Both the position numbers and the translations under genes were made by a program. The notes beneath the pieces were generated by a model that made no database searches, was not told where the DNA came from, and saw only the letters and a program-made list of their open reading frames with translations. A DNA stretch of 64,000 nt, from assembly GCA_026874595.1 (NCBI GenBank), contig CM049313.1, positions 77,740,659-77,804,658 on the forward strand, given 5' to 3'. Shown piece after piece: positions 37,601 through 49,250 of this stretch. The stretch's first letter is position 1. Each line of letters begins with the position of its first letter. Source of the stretch: Sipunculus nudus (lineage: Eukaryota > Annelida > Sipuncula > Golfingiida > Sipunculidae).

Positions 37601-38757
37601 CAAAGCAGAGTTCATAGTGAATATAAGCTGACAAAGCAGAGTTCATAGTGAATATAAGCTGACAAAGCAGAGTTCATAGTGAATATAAGCTGGCAAAGCA
37701 GGGTTCATAGTGAATATAAGCTGGCAAAGCAGGGTTCATAGTGAATATAAGCTGGCAAAGCAGGGTTCATAGTGAATATAAGCTGACAAAGCAGAGTTCA
37801 TTGTGAATATAAGCTGGCAAAGCAGGGTTCATAGTGAATATAAGCTGGCAAAGCAGGGTTCATAGTGAATATAAGCTGACAAAGCAGAGTTCATTGTGAA
37901 TATAAGCTGGCAAAGCAGGGTTCATAGTGAATATAAGCTGACAAAGCAGGGTTCATAGTGAATATAAGCTGACAAAGCAGAGTTCATAGTGAATATAAGC
38001 TGGCAAAGCAGGGTTCATAGTGAATATAAGCTGACAAAGCAGAGTTCATAGTGAATATAAGCTGGCAAAGCAGGGTTCATAGTGAATATAAGCTGGCAAA
38101 GCAGGGTTCATAGTGAATATAAGCTGGCAAAGCAGGGTTCATAGTGAATATAAGCTGGCAAAGCAGGGTTCATAGTAAATATAAGCTGACAAAGCAGAGT
38201 TCATAGTGAATTTAAGCTGGCAAAGCAGGGTTCATAGTGAATATAAGCTGACAAAGCAGAGTTCATAGTGAATATAAGCTGACAAAGCAGGGTTCATAGT
38301 GAATATAAGCTGGCAAAGCAGGGTTCATAGTGAATATAAGCTGACAAAGCAGAGTTCATAGTGAATATAAGCTGGCAAAGCAGGGTTCATAGTGAATATA
38401 AGCTGACAAAGCAGAGTTCATAGTGAATATAAGCTGGCAAAGCAGGGTTCATAGTGAATATAAGCTGACAAAGCAGAGTTCATCGTGAATATAAGCTGGC
38501 AAAGCAGGGTTCATAGTGAATATAAGCTGCCAAAGCAGGGTTCATAGTGAATATAAGCTGGCAAAGCAGGGTTCATAGTGAATATAAGCTGACAAAGCAG
38601 AGTTCATAGTGAATATAAGCTGGCAAAGCAGGGTTCATAGTGAATATAAGCTGGCAAAGCAGGGTTCATAGTGAATATAACCAGGCAAAGCAGGGTTCAT
38701 ATTGAATATAAGCTGACAAAGCAGATTTCAAAGTGAATATAAGCTGACAAAGCAGGG
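34605..38757. repeat. 31-bp minisatellite, about 134 copies, with two main unit types
   Basis: The unit is 31 bp. The commonest types read CTGGCAAAGCAGGGTTCATAG and CTGACAAAGCAGAGTTCATAG across the joint; a rarer type has AAAGCTGGGTTC. A distinctive partial duplication (TTCATAGGCAGGGTTCATAG) occurs at about 35353 and 36575, and the rare CTGTCAAAGC unit at about 35724 and 36914. This shows a higher-order duplication of roughly 1.2 kb. There are no open frames of note. Confidence 0.95.
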
Positions 38758-40750
38758 TAGTTAGGTCTTGCTGTGAGTGTCTGGCTGAATCATGCTTGCC
38801 TGCACCAATGTGCTTAATGACTGCACCAGCCATTCATTTTTCTCCTCCATCTATAGAAGAAACTGCATTGGTGATAACTGAATTGTACAAAAAAAAAATA
38901 TTTTTCACACAGATCTTTCCTAGTTGATCCCTCTAAGTGATCATGGAGTAAACTGTGGTTGGCTTCATATTCTAGGGGTTAAAATATCACAATTTTCACT
39001 TTTTCAGTGGTTCCTTTTTTGTGATCTTACAATACACAGATTGATAAGTACATTATAACTTAATATTAAAATGTGAATTATTTAGAGTATTATGTGTACA
39101 AAATCTTATAAACAAAAAAATATTGTTCATTAATGGCAGACAGTTGAAAAGATTTGATATAATTTAAATATCAATCTTTGAACATACACACACAATCCAT
39201 TTTTATAGAGAATACCAATGTTACTTTTTCAACTTTTACATCGAAAAGCTGACCTTTTATTCACTAAGAATTTATTTTGCAATATTTCCCCTTTTGCAAA
39301 TTATCACAAATTTGAAACCCTATCAAACAAAATGCCAATCACAGGATACTACACTACAGCACATGTTGCAGGCAGGTGACTCACCACTTATAGTTTATAT
39401 CCCACAAGATGACACAATACTGATTAATACTACAAGTCAAGTTGATGGGTGCCAGATAAAAGAATGACATGTTAACAGCTGCCTGTTACATATTTTATTT
39501 ACAATTAGGTCTAAAAAGTGTGTAACATACTTTTGCTTGGCAGAACAAGCTTGATATCACAATAAACCAAAACAATTTTATTTATGTTGAAGTTGTAACA
39601 GCTCATGCAGCTAAATCGAGTTTGCTTCCAGCTGAAACATGTTTGCCTCAGCTAGTCTGTACAGCTATTATAATTTTTTGTTATCAAGGGTGACAACACT
39701 GAATAACAAACAAGCCCAAAGTCATTTTGTACTCCTCCTGACTCACAAAATGGTGGGGATGTAGATAACAACATCTTGATGCCTCCTTTATGTCTGCTAT
39801 CTGTTCTCATAAGTACTCCAGCAATATTGGCATTCAAATTAATTCTTGTTTATATGCTCTTTTATATCAAAGTGCCCTCTTGTGTGAAGATAACTCAAAT
39901 ACAGGTCACTCTCCTAAAACTATGAAGGCCAAGTGTTTTTATGTTGTTTTCTTTAGGAATCATGACTGAATAAATGAAAGGATCGCTAACTCAATATTGA
40001 CACCTGCAGGACAGTTAAGTAAACTGTGGATTCCAGAGTGACCAATAGTCCAGTTGTGTTGCCTACATACACTGTGTAGTTCCAGCATAACCATTCAATG
40101 ACCAGCCATGTTAACAGTACTGTACTATACATACATATGTCATAAACAGAAAAAGTTTATTTTGTTGTACATGACATGCATTCCCAAAGCAACCTTTTAT
40201 TACTGGTACCATAAAAGTCTGACTCGATAAAGTTTGCAAGTTCTTAAGTACAACAAAGGGGGTCCCCAACCTTCTAAACCCTGAGGCTTAATTTAAAGGG
40301 CCCCTCACGAGTGTGTTGCACTTGTGACACGAATATAACTTAGTGATTTGCACTCACGACACATGAAAAGTCCATGGAGACATCATATGTACCCGACCTA
40401 ATTGTATGAAGGTTTTAAACCAGCTGTTTGATGCTTGGTTTGAAATGCCTGCTTTGTCCTACAAGGCCTGTTGTTGATTTCCCTAGCACATACTAACCCA
40501 GTTTGAAATGATGGATTAGCTGTTAAAAATGGCAAAGTTTATGGTTAATGCCGATAATCCTACATGTCTTACACCTGGTCCCTTTTTTTTGGCAAACAAG
40601 TTTTAAAGTCATGACAAGTATGTCAGATACAGTTTCCTAGCCCAGTTAAAAAAAATAAGAAACCTTTGATAGGTATGTTAAATTCTTACTACAAGTAGAC
40701 AATGATCTTTTAAATTGATCAGGAACGACAAACTATATTGGATATCTGCA
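38758..40750. other. AT-rich DNA, no gene recognised
   Basis: No exon of MRPL24 or another gene could be identified. Short antisense open frame 39652-39837 is unremarkable. Confidence 0.4.
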
Positions 40751-40755
40751 TTCAC

Positions 40756-41025
40756 CTATTCAGTCCATATTCCTGGCTTCATTCTTGCATAAATGACTGC
40801 ACATTTGTGAATATTCATGGAAGTCCTTCCTGGATCCAGATCTTGATCCAGACCCACACCAATATCTAATAGATTCTTCATTGGCCCATTCCCAAGGTGC
40901 CCTGAAAATTTCATGAAATTCTGTTCATGATTGCTCGAGTTATGTGGTGAACAAACACACACTCAACACCCATCCACGCAAAAATAAATAAAGCATGCTC
41001 TCCTAGCGGAGGCAATAAAACCTTC
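40756..41025 (+). repeat. Dispersed element ending GGCGGAGGCAATAAAA
   Basis: Contains TGGATCCAGATCTTGATCCAG, AATTTCATGAAATTCTGTTC, CTCGAGTTATGTGGTGAAC and ends CTAGCGGAGGCAATAAAA. This string combination is typical of a short non-coding repeat widespread in aquatic animal genomes. The 68-codon antisense open frame lies inside it and is not a gene. Confidence 0.55.
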
Positions 41026-42115
41026 AAACATACAATAATTTACATCCACCTTTCACAAATTACCATCCATTCATCCTTACATAATTTCAACCATACATAT
41101 ACTCACAGTAACCAGGCTGGGTTCTGGTGCTGAACTGATGGTGTACCAGCAAACACATCCAGAGGGTCATATCCCAGTAACATTTCACCTGTCACTGCAG
41201 GTTTGATCAATGGCTAGGTGTGATCTCCAGTGTTAGAGGTCTTGAGAATAATATGTCAAATGTCTCACAAGACCCATTGGGGGAAATAATTTGATAATTT
41301 GAATTGATTAATTAACGATTAAGTTGCACTTTGTGTAACTGCACACTATCATACTATCTCTACCCCTGTGCATGACCACCTATCCATTGTAAATTACCAA
41401 TAAAAATGAATTTAAGGATTTTGAACAGTTCAGGGCTCAGCAATAGCATTTGCCCACTTGCCCAAGTGATTTTGATTAGATTCTATATTGGGTGTATTTA
41501 TATTATGCACGTTTGCAGGGCTCATGTTTTATTTGTTAAAATTTTATTTGGGAACACTAAGTAAAAGTTGATGGTAAAAAGAAGAAGGATTTTAAGAAAG
41601 CAGGTGGTTTCCTCCTTTGATCAAGCATGCCAGGACTCTGTCTGCAGGTCGGGGAATGCCAAGCAATCACTGGATTCTGCCAGTAAAATCTGAAATCTGC
41701 TGACACTTCATGTGGGCATCAAAAGTGTTCATAATAGAACTCATATCATCAATATTCTAGGCTTGTTCATTAAATTTGATTCAGGAAAAAAAATTAGAGA
41801 AAATTTAAATGTTATTGTCACCAAAAATTTTTGATGGTCAAATTAATAGAGGGGATGATATGATAGAATAAATATGGTATGAATTAGTGGTGCGCCAATT
41901 AAACAATAACATTGATGATTTGTCATTTTCTTTCATATGGTTATTGGTTACATTGGCTGCATTTTCGCATAATCAATCGCAAACGATCATGAATGCACAT
42001 GGAAAATAAAAGTCATATTATCAAGTAAGAATATATTACCCCTTTCAGAGATACAAGAAACACTGCAACAAAGAAGTGAAACACAATAAAAGTTTACCTT
42101 GTGCAGCTAACAAAA
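41026..42115. other. Intergenic or intronic DNA with one possible cryptic exon
   Basis: On the - strand, 41188-41108 reads as an open segment (MLLGYDPLDVFAGTPSVQH) ending at a strong donor ACT|GTGAGT, with an acceptor-like CAG upstream. I do not recognise the peptide and it does not resemble the missing MRPL24 N-terminus. Otherwise nothing is seen. Confidence 0.35.
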
Positions 42116-42841
42116 ACAAGGGACCCATGGGTCACGTCGCTCAGCTGAATTTTGGAAAATATTAGCAAATGCAAAATATTCTTATTTTTGGTATATTAGC
42201 ATTTCAAAAGCAAAGAGAAAATGGAGCTGTTAAAATTAAACTCTGTAGATTACAGAATAATGGACATAAACTAAAACATATGCACTGTGTAATAAACTTG
42301 TGGCCTGAAACCATTTTATGATGCACCAAGGGAAAAATGGGCCAAAGGTAAGTGTTATATGAAAGTTACATTTCATAAACAAAGAATGTGTGAAGAAATT
42401 AAGTTTTCAATAGTTAAATATATGGCCATAGATTTAAAAATTATTCCCACAAAGTTTGACCAATATTTCTGATTTTAAAACTAAGTTTAAAAGTATTATT
42501 CACACCTACGCCCGGCCAACTTTAAAAGATACAAATGCTACAAAGTATTTATATCTTCTTAAATCTAGTCAATAAGCACTTATGTTAGAACATAATATTT
42601 ATCACATCTGTATGTTAGAATTCAATTCCTGAACATTTTTATCTTAAAAAAAATTAAAATTGTCCAAGTTTCAACAAAAAGAATTAATTTAACATTAAAA
42701 ATAAAAGATTTATCTTGTTTATGAGTCCTGTGTTTTGAAGGGGTCGGTGGGGGAGGAGTCTCTGTTGTTACTGCTGGTTGCTGAAAAATGTGAAATTATA
42801 AGATTCATCTTGTTTATAGTACAGGTCTGTCAACAGAATTG

Positions 42842-42880
42842 GGTGTGGTGGTGGGGGGGGGAGAGAGAGAGAGAGAGACT
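42842..42880. repeat. G-run and (GA)n tract
   Basis: GGTGGTGGGGGGGGGAGAGAG followed by further GA dinucleotides inside the element. Confidence 0.8.
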
Positions 42881-44338
42881 CCCTGTGGTATTAACTGCAG
42901 ACAGCCTGAATAAGCTCAACAAAGAGAGAGGGCTTGCAGGAGTGATGGGATTACATAACAACACCCTGGGCACAGAGAGCTATACTGAATGACCTACAGT
43001 GACCCCTAAGTGGGCTGCTTGACAATGTAAGGGAATACAACAAGAGCCTCCACAAAAAATCAATAATAAGCCTAATTTTTTAGCTTTTATTTAAAATTTA
43101 AGATTTTAACAGAATAAATCCTTGTGTGTACATGCTCTGAAAATAAAATCCACAGTACATACTGGAAAAAAATGTGCCGTGGCCAAATTTAAGGTACTGT
43201 TTTTATATTTATGCTAATAACTTGAAAAATTGCAAAATTCCGATCTAATTTTGGTGTACAATGGAATCTTGATTAAATGAAGTTATATCCCTGAAAAAAA
43301 GTCTCTAACTTCAAGAATTATAATGTTGAGTGAGTAAATATATTTCCTTATTTTTTTTATCAAGTTGCATTATGTTTTGGGCCCATAAGTTCAACAAATT
43401 ACGCAATACCTAATTTTTTTAATTTACACAGGAAACATATGGAAGAATATGCATATTTACTATGATCAAATTCAGATCAGTGGTTTTGATATTAGGCATT
43501 CCTGAAGTGTGAAAATGATTTTAATAAAAAATTGAGGTTTTCCTTAATTTCTCAAAGAAAAAAAGTCACAGAGACCCAGTTTTTGGCTTGGGAGGAGATC
43601 TTAGGGACATCTAACATTATGCCAATTTTTGGATTACCAGGCAAAGTTGTAGTAAACAAATGTGGGGTCATGATGCTAGAAAATACAAATACATCAAGGC
43701 CTCTAAATAACTCCAATAGCTAGACTATTGTTTAAGCTTATACTATCAAATTTCAAAATTCATCAGATTAAATCCATATGTAAACTGGCTGTGAAAATTA
43801 AATCAACTGTACTAACAAGAAAAAAAAGTGCCATGGTCAAAGTTGGGCAAAATTTAAGGCACCAATATTTTATTTTTGCTAATATTTTAAAAAATTTAAA
43901 AGATTTTGATCTAATGTTGGGTGTAGAATTTAATTTTGATTAATTAAAGTTATATTACTGGAAAAAAGGCCTTAGCTTTAACATGTTTTGTGTTAAGTGA
44001 TCAAATATCTTTCCTGATTTTTTACAAAATGCATTATGTTTGAGCCCATAACTTTTTTTAATTACAGTGAAACCTGAACCAAGCGACCACTGCCGCCAGC
44101 GACCGTCTGTGACTTACGACCGGAAAATGAATGCACCGAGCTTAATCACTCTTTAATGCCCCTGTGTTGAGCGACCGTTTGTGGTACGCGACCACCGACC
44201 GCTCAAATGTGGCCGGTCGCTGGTCTTTACCTCCGTTAAGCGACCGCCTGGTGTAGCGGTAGTGGCACCTGGCGTCCCAAGTTCAGACTAAAACGACCGT
44301 GCCGTTGACCGTCTCGTGAATGTGCAGACCTGTGGCAA

Positions 44339-44610
44339 TGGTGACCACAGGCGCTTGAATCGCTATTTGTGTTGATCTTGGTTTAAATAGTGTTCAATTT
44401 ACCTTAACAACAATCCCCTACCGTTTAATGAGCTTTAAACCATGTTATATCGTTTGCCGGTACTTGTTTATATAATAGATACAAATACCGGCAAACGATA
44501 TAACATGGTTTAAAGCTCATTAAACGGTGGGGGATTGTTGTTAAGGTAAATTGAACACTATTTAAACCAAGATCAACACAAATAGCGATTCAAGCGCCTG
44601 TGTGGTGACC
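44339..44610. mobile_element. Foldback (hAT-like) element of about 255 bp inside the 1.6-kb transposon
   Basis: Two arms of about 120 bp (44347-44467 and 44487-44602) are almost perfect inverse copies separated by about 20 bp. They begin ACAGGCGCTTGAATCGC and end GCGATTCAAGCGCCTGTG. The direct repeat TGGTGACC (44339-44346 and 44603-44610) is an 8-bp target-site duplication, the length typical of hAT insertions. Confidence 0.8.
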
Positions 44611-45461
44611 TACTTTCCCCTCGGTGAATTGGACATCAATTCACAATACCCCTCCAGGTGTCAATGGCCCAGGGCCCGCGTGGTTTTAATCTTTCTCCAA
44701 AAAATGAAAGTTCCGCGATAATTGCGAGGGAACGTAAAACGACGCAATTCTTTAATTCTGATGCCAGTGTACCATTACTTTTTTTTAGCACAGCCCGTCT
44801 TTGAATACATCGTATTTGTTTAACGATTGTCTAAAACATCTTTACGGTAAAGTGTTCACGTGCCCTAGGGGAAATCCCTCATTAATATTCATCGAACAGA
44901 ACTCCCGTTGTATTTCTTCTGACACCGCGGTCGCATTCACTACGCTGCGGTCGTTGACCGGAGTTCATAACTAGTCTTAGCGATGGGTAAATAACATTTG
45001 CGCGGAATTAATTTTAAAAAGTGAGTCATGAAAGTAAGTTTGTCATTACGTAAGCGATCAACTGTAATTGCTTATCACACACATTTTGACTTGACATTAT
45101 GTCAGTTCGTGACGACGACAAACTGACGCCCTGCTTCGATAACATCATTAGAATATTTATCAATGCTTACTACCATAGTACCAATAATAGAGAGACTGTT
45201 TGATAACGTGAGCAGTCACCTGTAAACTAATGATCGATCCCTTCATACCTGCTTTGAAGTTTATTGGGATTTTATATATGCAATATGATAAACAGGCTAT
45301 TCAAAGCCTTTGACAAAGGCTTGTTTAATAAAGTTATAAAAGGACCGGCTTTCTTTGATAATTATAAATAAGATTCCCTTTGTTAAGCAGGGCAAGATTG
45401 ATTCATTGTGTTAAGTAAATATTGTTGTTAACTTGTAAATATTGTTGTGAATATTTTGATT

Positions 45462-45462
45462 A

Positions 45463-45493
<31 letters not shown>
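45462..45493. repeat. (TA)n microsatellite
   Basis: TA dinucleotide run inside the 1.6-kb transposon. Confidence 0.85.
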
Positions 45494-46024
45494 CCAGTAT
45501 GTATTTTTATAATAAATAAATAAATGTTTACACAGACATATATGCCTTAATATTCTTTGTTCGCTTCATGCTGAGACTTAGGCCACCTGAGACTTGGGAC
45601 CACCTGTGACTTAAGACCGCTTTTGTTGTGGCACATCAGGTGGTCTTAACTCTCAGGTTTTACTGTATATAATACAGACCTAATTTCTGGCATGTACATA
45701 GGAACTATATACAGGAATATTTATAGTAAACATGAGGAAACACAGATGAGTGGTTTTGATATTAGGCAGTCCTGAAGTGTGAAAATAGGTTTTCAATAAA
45801 AAATTGAGGTTTTTCCTTAATTTCTCAAAGGAACGAAGTCGCAAAGACCCAGTTTTCGGCTTGGTAGGAGATCTTAGGGACATCTAACATTATGCCGAAT
45901 TTTGGATTCCTAGGTCTTACGGTTTCAGAGCGTGCCACATCTACTGACGGACGGACAGACTGAGGGACGACGGACAATGGACCACAACTATAGCTCAGAT
46001 GACTTTTAGTCAGGTGAGCTGAAA

Positions 46025-46838
46025 ATGTCATCAACCTGGTGGTTAAAGTGACCTTTTCAGCATGATACACAAGACATACTGAATATACCCAGTGAATAAA
46101 TTAAGTATAATTCTATGTAGCAGAATACACATTATTACAGAACTAACATAAAATAATGGATTAATAATCGATAATCTTTTTATTCTTTCAAATATCAAAC
46201 ATGATTTTCATACGGATTTCTGCCATTAGTATACATATATCTCTGTAATTTTGTTGTAGGTCTTCAGATGTATTTTCATAAAAGTTAAATCATGTATATC
46301 ATGTACTCCTCCATAAAAAGATGCTTAACCAAAGAGGTCATGAAATATATTGACTATTATTTTATCCTAGTGATTCATTGTGATATTTATTGTGAGGCAT
46401 ACCGGCCCAAGAATATTTGTAAGTTAGTGATCAAAAACCCAATTTTTCAGAAAACTATGTATTTCATTCATATTTTGCCATTTAAATATTTCAATATGCA
46501 GATCATATTAAATATCTACACTACTGCTTTACTTAACTAGAATCATTCACGAGACAGTGTCAGTAATTGGAAAATTACGAACTTGTATGTAGAAATTATC
46601 CTCTTAACACATTCTGAAAAATCTAGGGGAAGAGATAATGGAATCCACATTCTTTACAAAGATGAGTTACTTCCAATTGAAAATTTCCTATTTTATGTTA
46701 CAGCAAAGACACTATTTATAGTATTTTTGGTGACACTGCAGATATAGGTCCCCGTGATCCAACATGGTTAAACGTGCTTTGTTTAAAAATCCTTAATCAA
46801 ACAGTTGCAGAATATTTTTCAATACAATATATCGATAT
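46025..46838. other. AT-rich spacer, no gene recognised
   Basis: Includes an 82-codon AT-rich open frame at 46292-46540 (+) that I do not recognise and that has no exon-like context. Confidence 0.4.
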
Positions 46839-47978
46839 ACTAGATGTGGATAGACAATGGTCCTCAGAGGGCCCCGCGTTTCTGCTAGTGCAGGACTAGT
46901 TTACATATGGGCAAAAAATTAAGTTAAATTTGAAAAATATCACAAACAAAAAAAGGTTTTTATCAATATGCATGAGGGAAAAAATCATACTGGATTAAAG
47001 AAGATATGTGTGCAATAGAAAATCACCAAATGTAGTCTGTTAGCCATATTTGATTTTGAGCAAGTCTGTGATTCAATAGGTCTGGAGCCCTCCTAGGGAC
47101 CAATGATCCCTGAAAATTTGGAAAAGCTGAAGTATGTTGTTTTTTAGTTATCACACACAAAAGAAAATCAGCATTTCGGCAGTGGTGACCATACTGAAAT
47201 TCCAACAGGTCTGTAATTCAAAAGGTCTGGAGCCCTTACAAGTACAATGCATCCCTGTGAATTTGGGAAAGCTGCAGGATGTGGTTTTTTGTTGAGTTAT
47301 CGCACATGAAAGAAAATCAGCAATTGCACTGTGGTGGCCATATTGGAATTCCTACAGGTCTGTTATTAAATAGGTTTGGAGCCCTTATAGGTACCAATCA
47401 TCCCTGTGAATTCGGGAAAGCTGCAGTAGGTTGTTGAGTTGTCAGGCACGAAAGAAAATCAGCGATCGGGCTGTGGCGGCCATACTGTAATTCCAACAGG
47501 TCTGTTATTCAATAGGTCTGGAGCCGTAAGGGGTACCAATCATCCCTGTGAATTTGGTAAAGCTGCAGTATGTTGTTATTGAGTTATTGCGTGCAAAAGA
47601 AAATCAGGAATTAGGCTGTGGCGGCCATATTTGAATTCCGACAAGTCTGTAATTCGATAGGTCTGGAGCTGTCATAGGTACCAATCATCCCAGTGAATTT
47701 GGGAAAGCTAGAGTATGTTGTTGCTGAGTTATTGCTTGCAAAAAAAATCAGCAATTGGGCTAAGGCGGCCATATTTGAATTTTGACTAGTCTGTAATTCG
47801 ATAGGTCTGAAGCCCTCTTTAGTACCAATCATCCCTGTGAATTTTGGAAAGCTGCAGTATGTTGTTGTTGAGTTATTGCGTGCGAAAGAAAGTGTCACTG
47901 ACAGAAGGACGGATGGACGGAAGGACGGACTGACACGGTGACCACTATAGGGCACCGCTTATCAAGCGGGGCCCTAAT
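46839..47978 (+). mobile_element. Helitron-like element with 150-bp internal repeats
   Basis: The left end ACTAGATGTG (46839-46848) is shared with the element at 20285. GGGCCCCGC (46869-46877) is mirrored by GCGGGGCCC (47966-47974). A 3' hairpin CCGCTT/AAGCGG with loop ATC (47955-47969) is followed within five bases by CTAAT (47974-47978), fitting the Helitron CTRRT end. The body has about six units of 150 bp with GGTCTGGAGCCCT, CCAATCATCCCTGTGAAT and GGCGGCCATATT. The 114-codon antisense open frame at 47611-47955 arises from these units. Confidence 0.7.
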
Positions 47979-49250
47979 AAAGATATGCAGACATCTTGGC
48001 AATAGGACCAAATTCCCCATGGAAATACTTGCTTTGAATTAAATGAATTCTGTGGGTAACATAACTTTATGAGGAGCCTGATATTTCAATTTTACAGTGG
48101 TGCATCACTATTTGATAAGGATAAATCAAACAGGAAAACATAAACTGAGACATCAGCTGAAATCAATCTATTACACAGTATTTTTCAATAAGGATGGTCA
48201 GGGGATGCCCACAGGTGATTCCTAATTCAATAAAGAGAGATTATGTAAAAATTGAAAATAAAGGCATCAGAAATGTAAAAAGATATGACAAAAATATATC
48301 ATGTGAGAATACCAACAAGATATACCTGCCATAAAAATGAGAACTGGATATGAGTAACTGATTTGAAATATTGCGTTGCTTGTGAAATGTTGAAAGCAGA
48401 TGGATGGACAGACAAACTGAATGAACAAATTTTCCAAATTTACACTGCATATTTACTGACGAGTAACTGAATATAAAACAATAGATGGAACAACAATTGC
48501 AGTGCCTTATGTATACCAATACTATTAAAGGGACATAATCAGGAGCAATATTTTGCCTACTCTTCCACACTAACAGTTCAGTTTTGCTTTATACAAAAAT
48601 TTACCAGCAAAAACATCCCAGCAGACAGGCTCAGTACCTTGCAAGGCAATAGTTTAGCAGGTACCAATAAATTTTATAGGGAAGAGGCTATTTTTCGTGT
48701 TAATTCAACATGCTTTATACATGATTGGGCGCTTTAATTCAATAAGTCTATATCCAAAATATTAATTTAATTCAGTCTATGCAACAGGACAGATGTATTT
48801 ATTAATAAGCTGGGTTCATATTTTTAATTTGTCTGAGTTAATGAGAAAATAATGTAGACAACTTCCTTTTTTCACTTTACTCATCCTAAGGGAAAGTGTT
48901 ACTTTCCTGTTAATGCTGAACCCTATAAGTAACAGCCAAAAGTAAGATCTAAACATAATTTTGTACCTGAATGATTTATAATGAGTATTCTGTATGTCAG
49001 CAAGCATACTTTATGATCATTCCTTGCTGTATCAAATCCGCCTTAACTTAAGAGGATACTGAGTGTATGCTAATACTGGTGTCTGCAAGCAGTGGAAAAC
49101 TGTAGCATTCATTTTAACTTTTGTTTTTTTTTGTTCTTTAGATTATAATGGTGACTATAATCCTACATGACTTGCTCATGGCGTACAATTGTAAGCACAT
49201 ACAAACAAATATCTGTTACAATAACCTTACACTGGCCCAGTAATAGCCTT
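47979..49250. other. Intergenic DNA, no gene recognised
   Basis: AT-rich. The 109-codon antisense frame 48241-48570 is aromatic- and serine-rich, without a recognisable domain or splice context. Confidence 0.4.

Larger units (their letters stand above)
44065..45665. mobile_element. 1.6-kb TIR transposon (Tc1/mariner- or pogo-like MITE) with TA target duplication
   Basis: Left end CAGTGAAACCTGA; right end TCAGGTTTTACTG, its inverse with one mismatch. TA flanks both ends (44063-44064 and 45666-45667), the target preference of Tc1/mariner/pogo elements. Repeated GCGACCG/CGGTCGC motifs fill the left 250 bp. A related family B copy at about 24240-24270 shows the empty site. No transposase frame is present. 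Confidence 0.8.
42116..46019 (+). mobile_element. Full-length hairpin-ended element (family B) with nested insertions
   Basis: The left end ACAAGGGACCCATGGGTCAC with GTCGCTCAGCTGA (42116-42149) is followed by unique-looking sequence, a family B unit (about 42950-43720), a second unit (43721-46019) and the terminal hairpin GCTCAGATGACTTTTAGTCA... (45993-46019). Removing the 1.6-kb transposon at 44065-45665 leaves about 2.3 kb. Both ends carry inverse copies of GCTCAG(C)TGA. It has no coding capacity, so it would depend on a partner element. Confidence 0.6.

Noticed and set aside
47611-47955. 114-codon antisense frame with internal repeats
   Set aside because: It is produced by two 150-bp units of the Helitron-like element.
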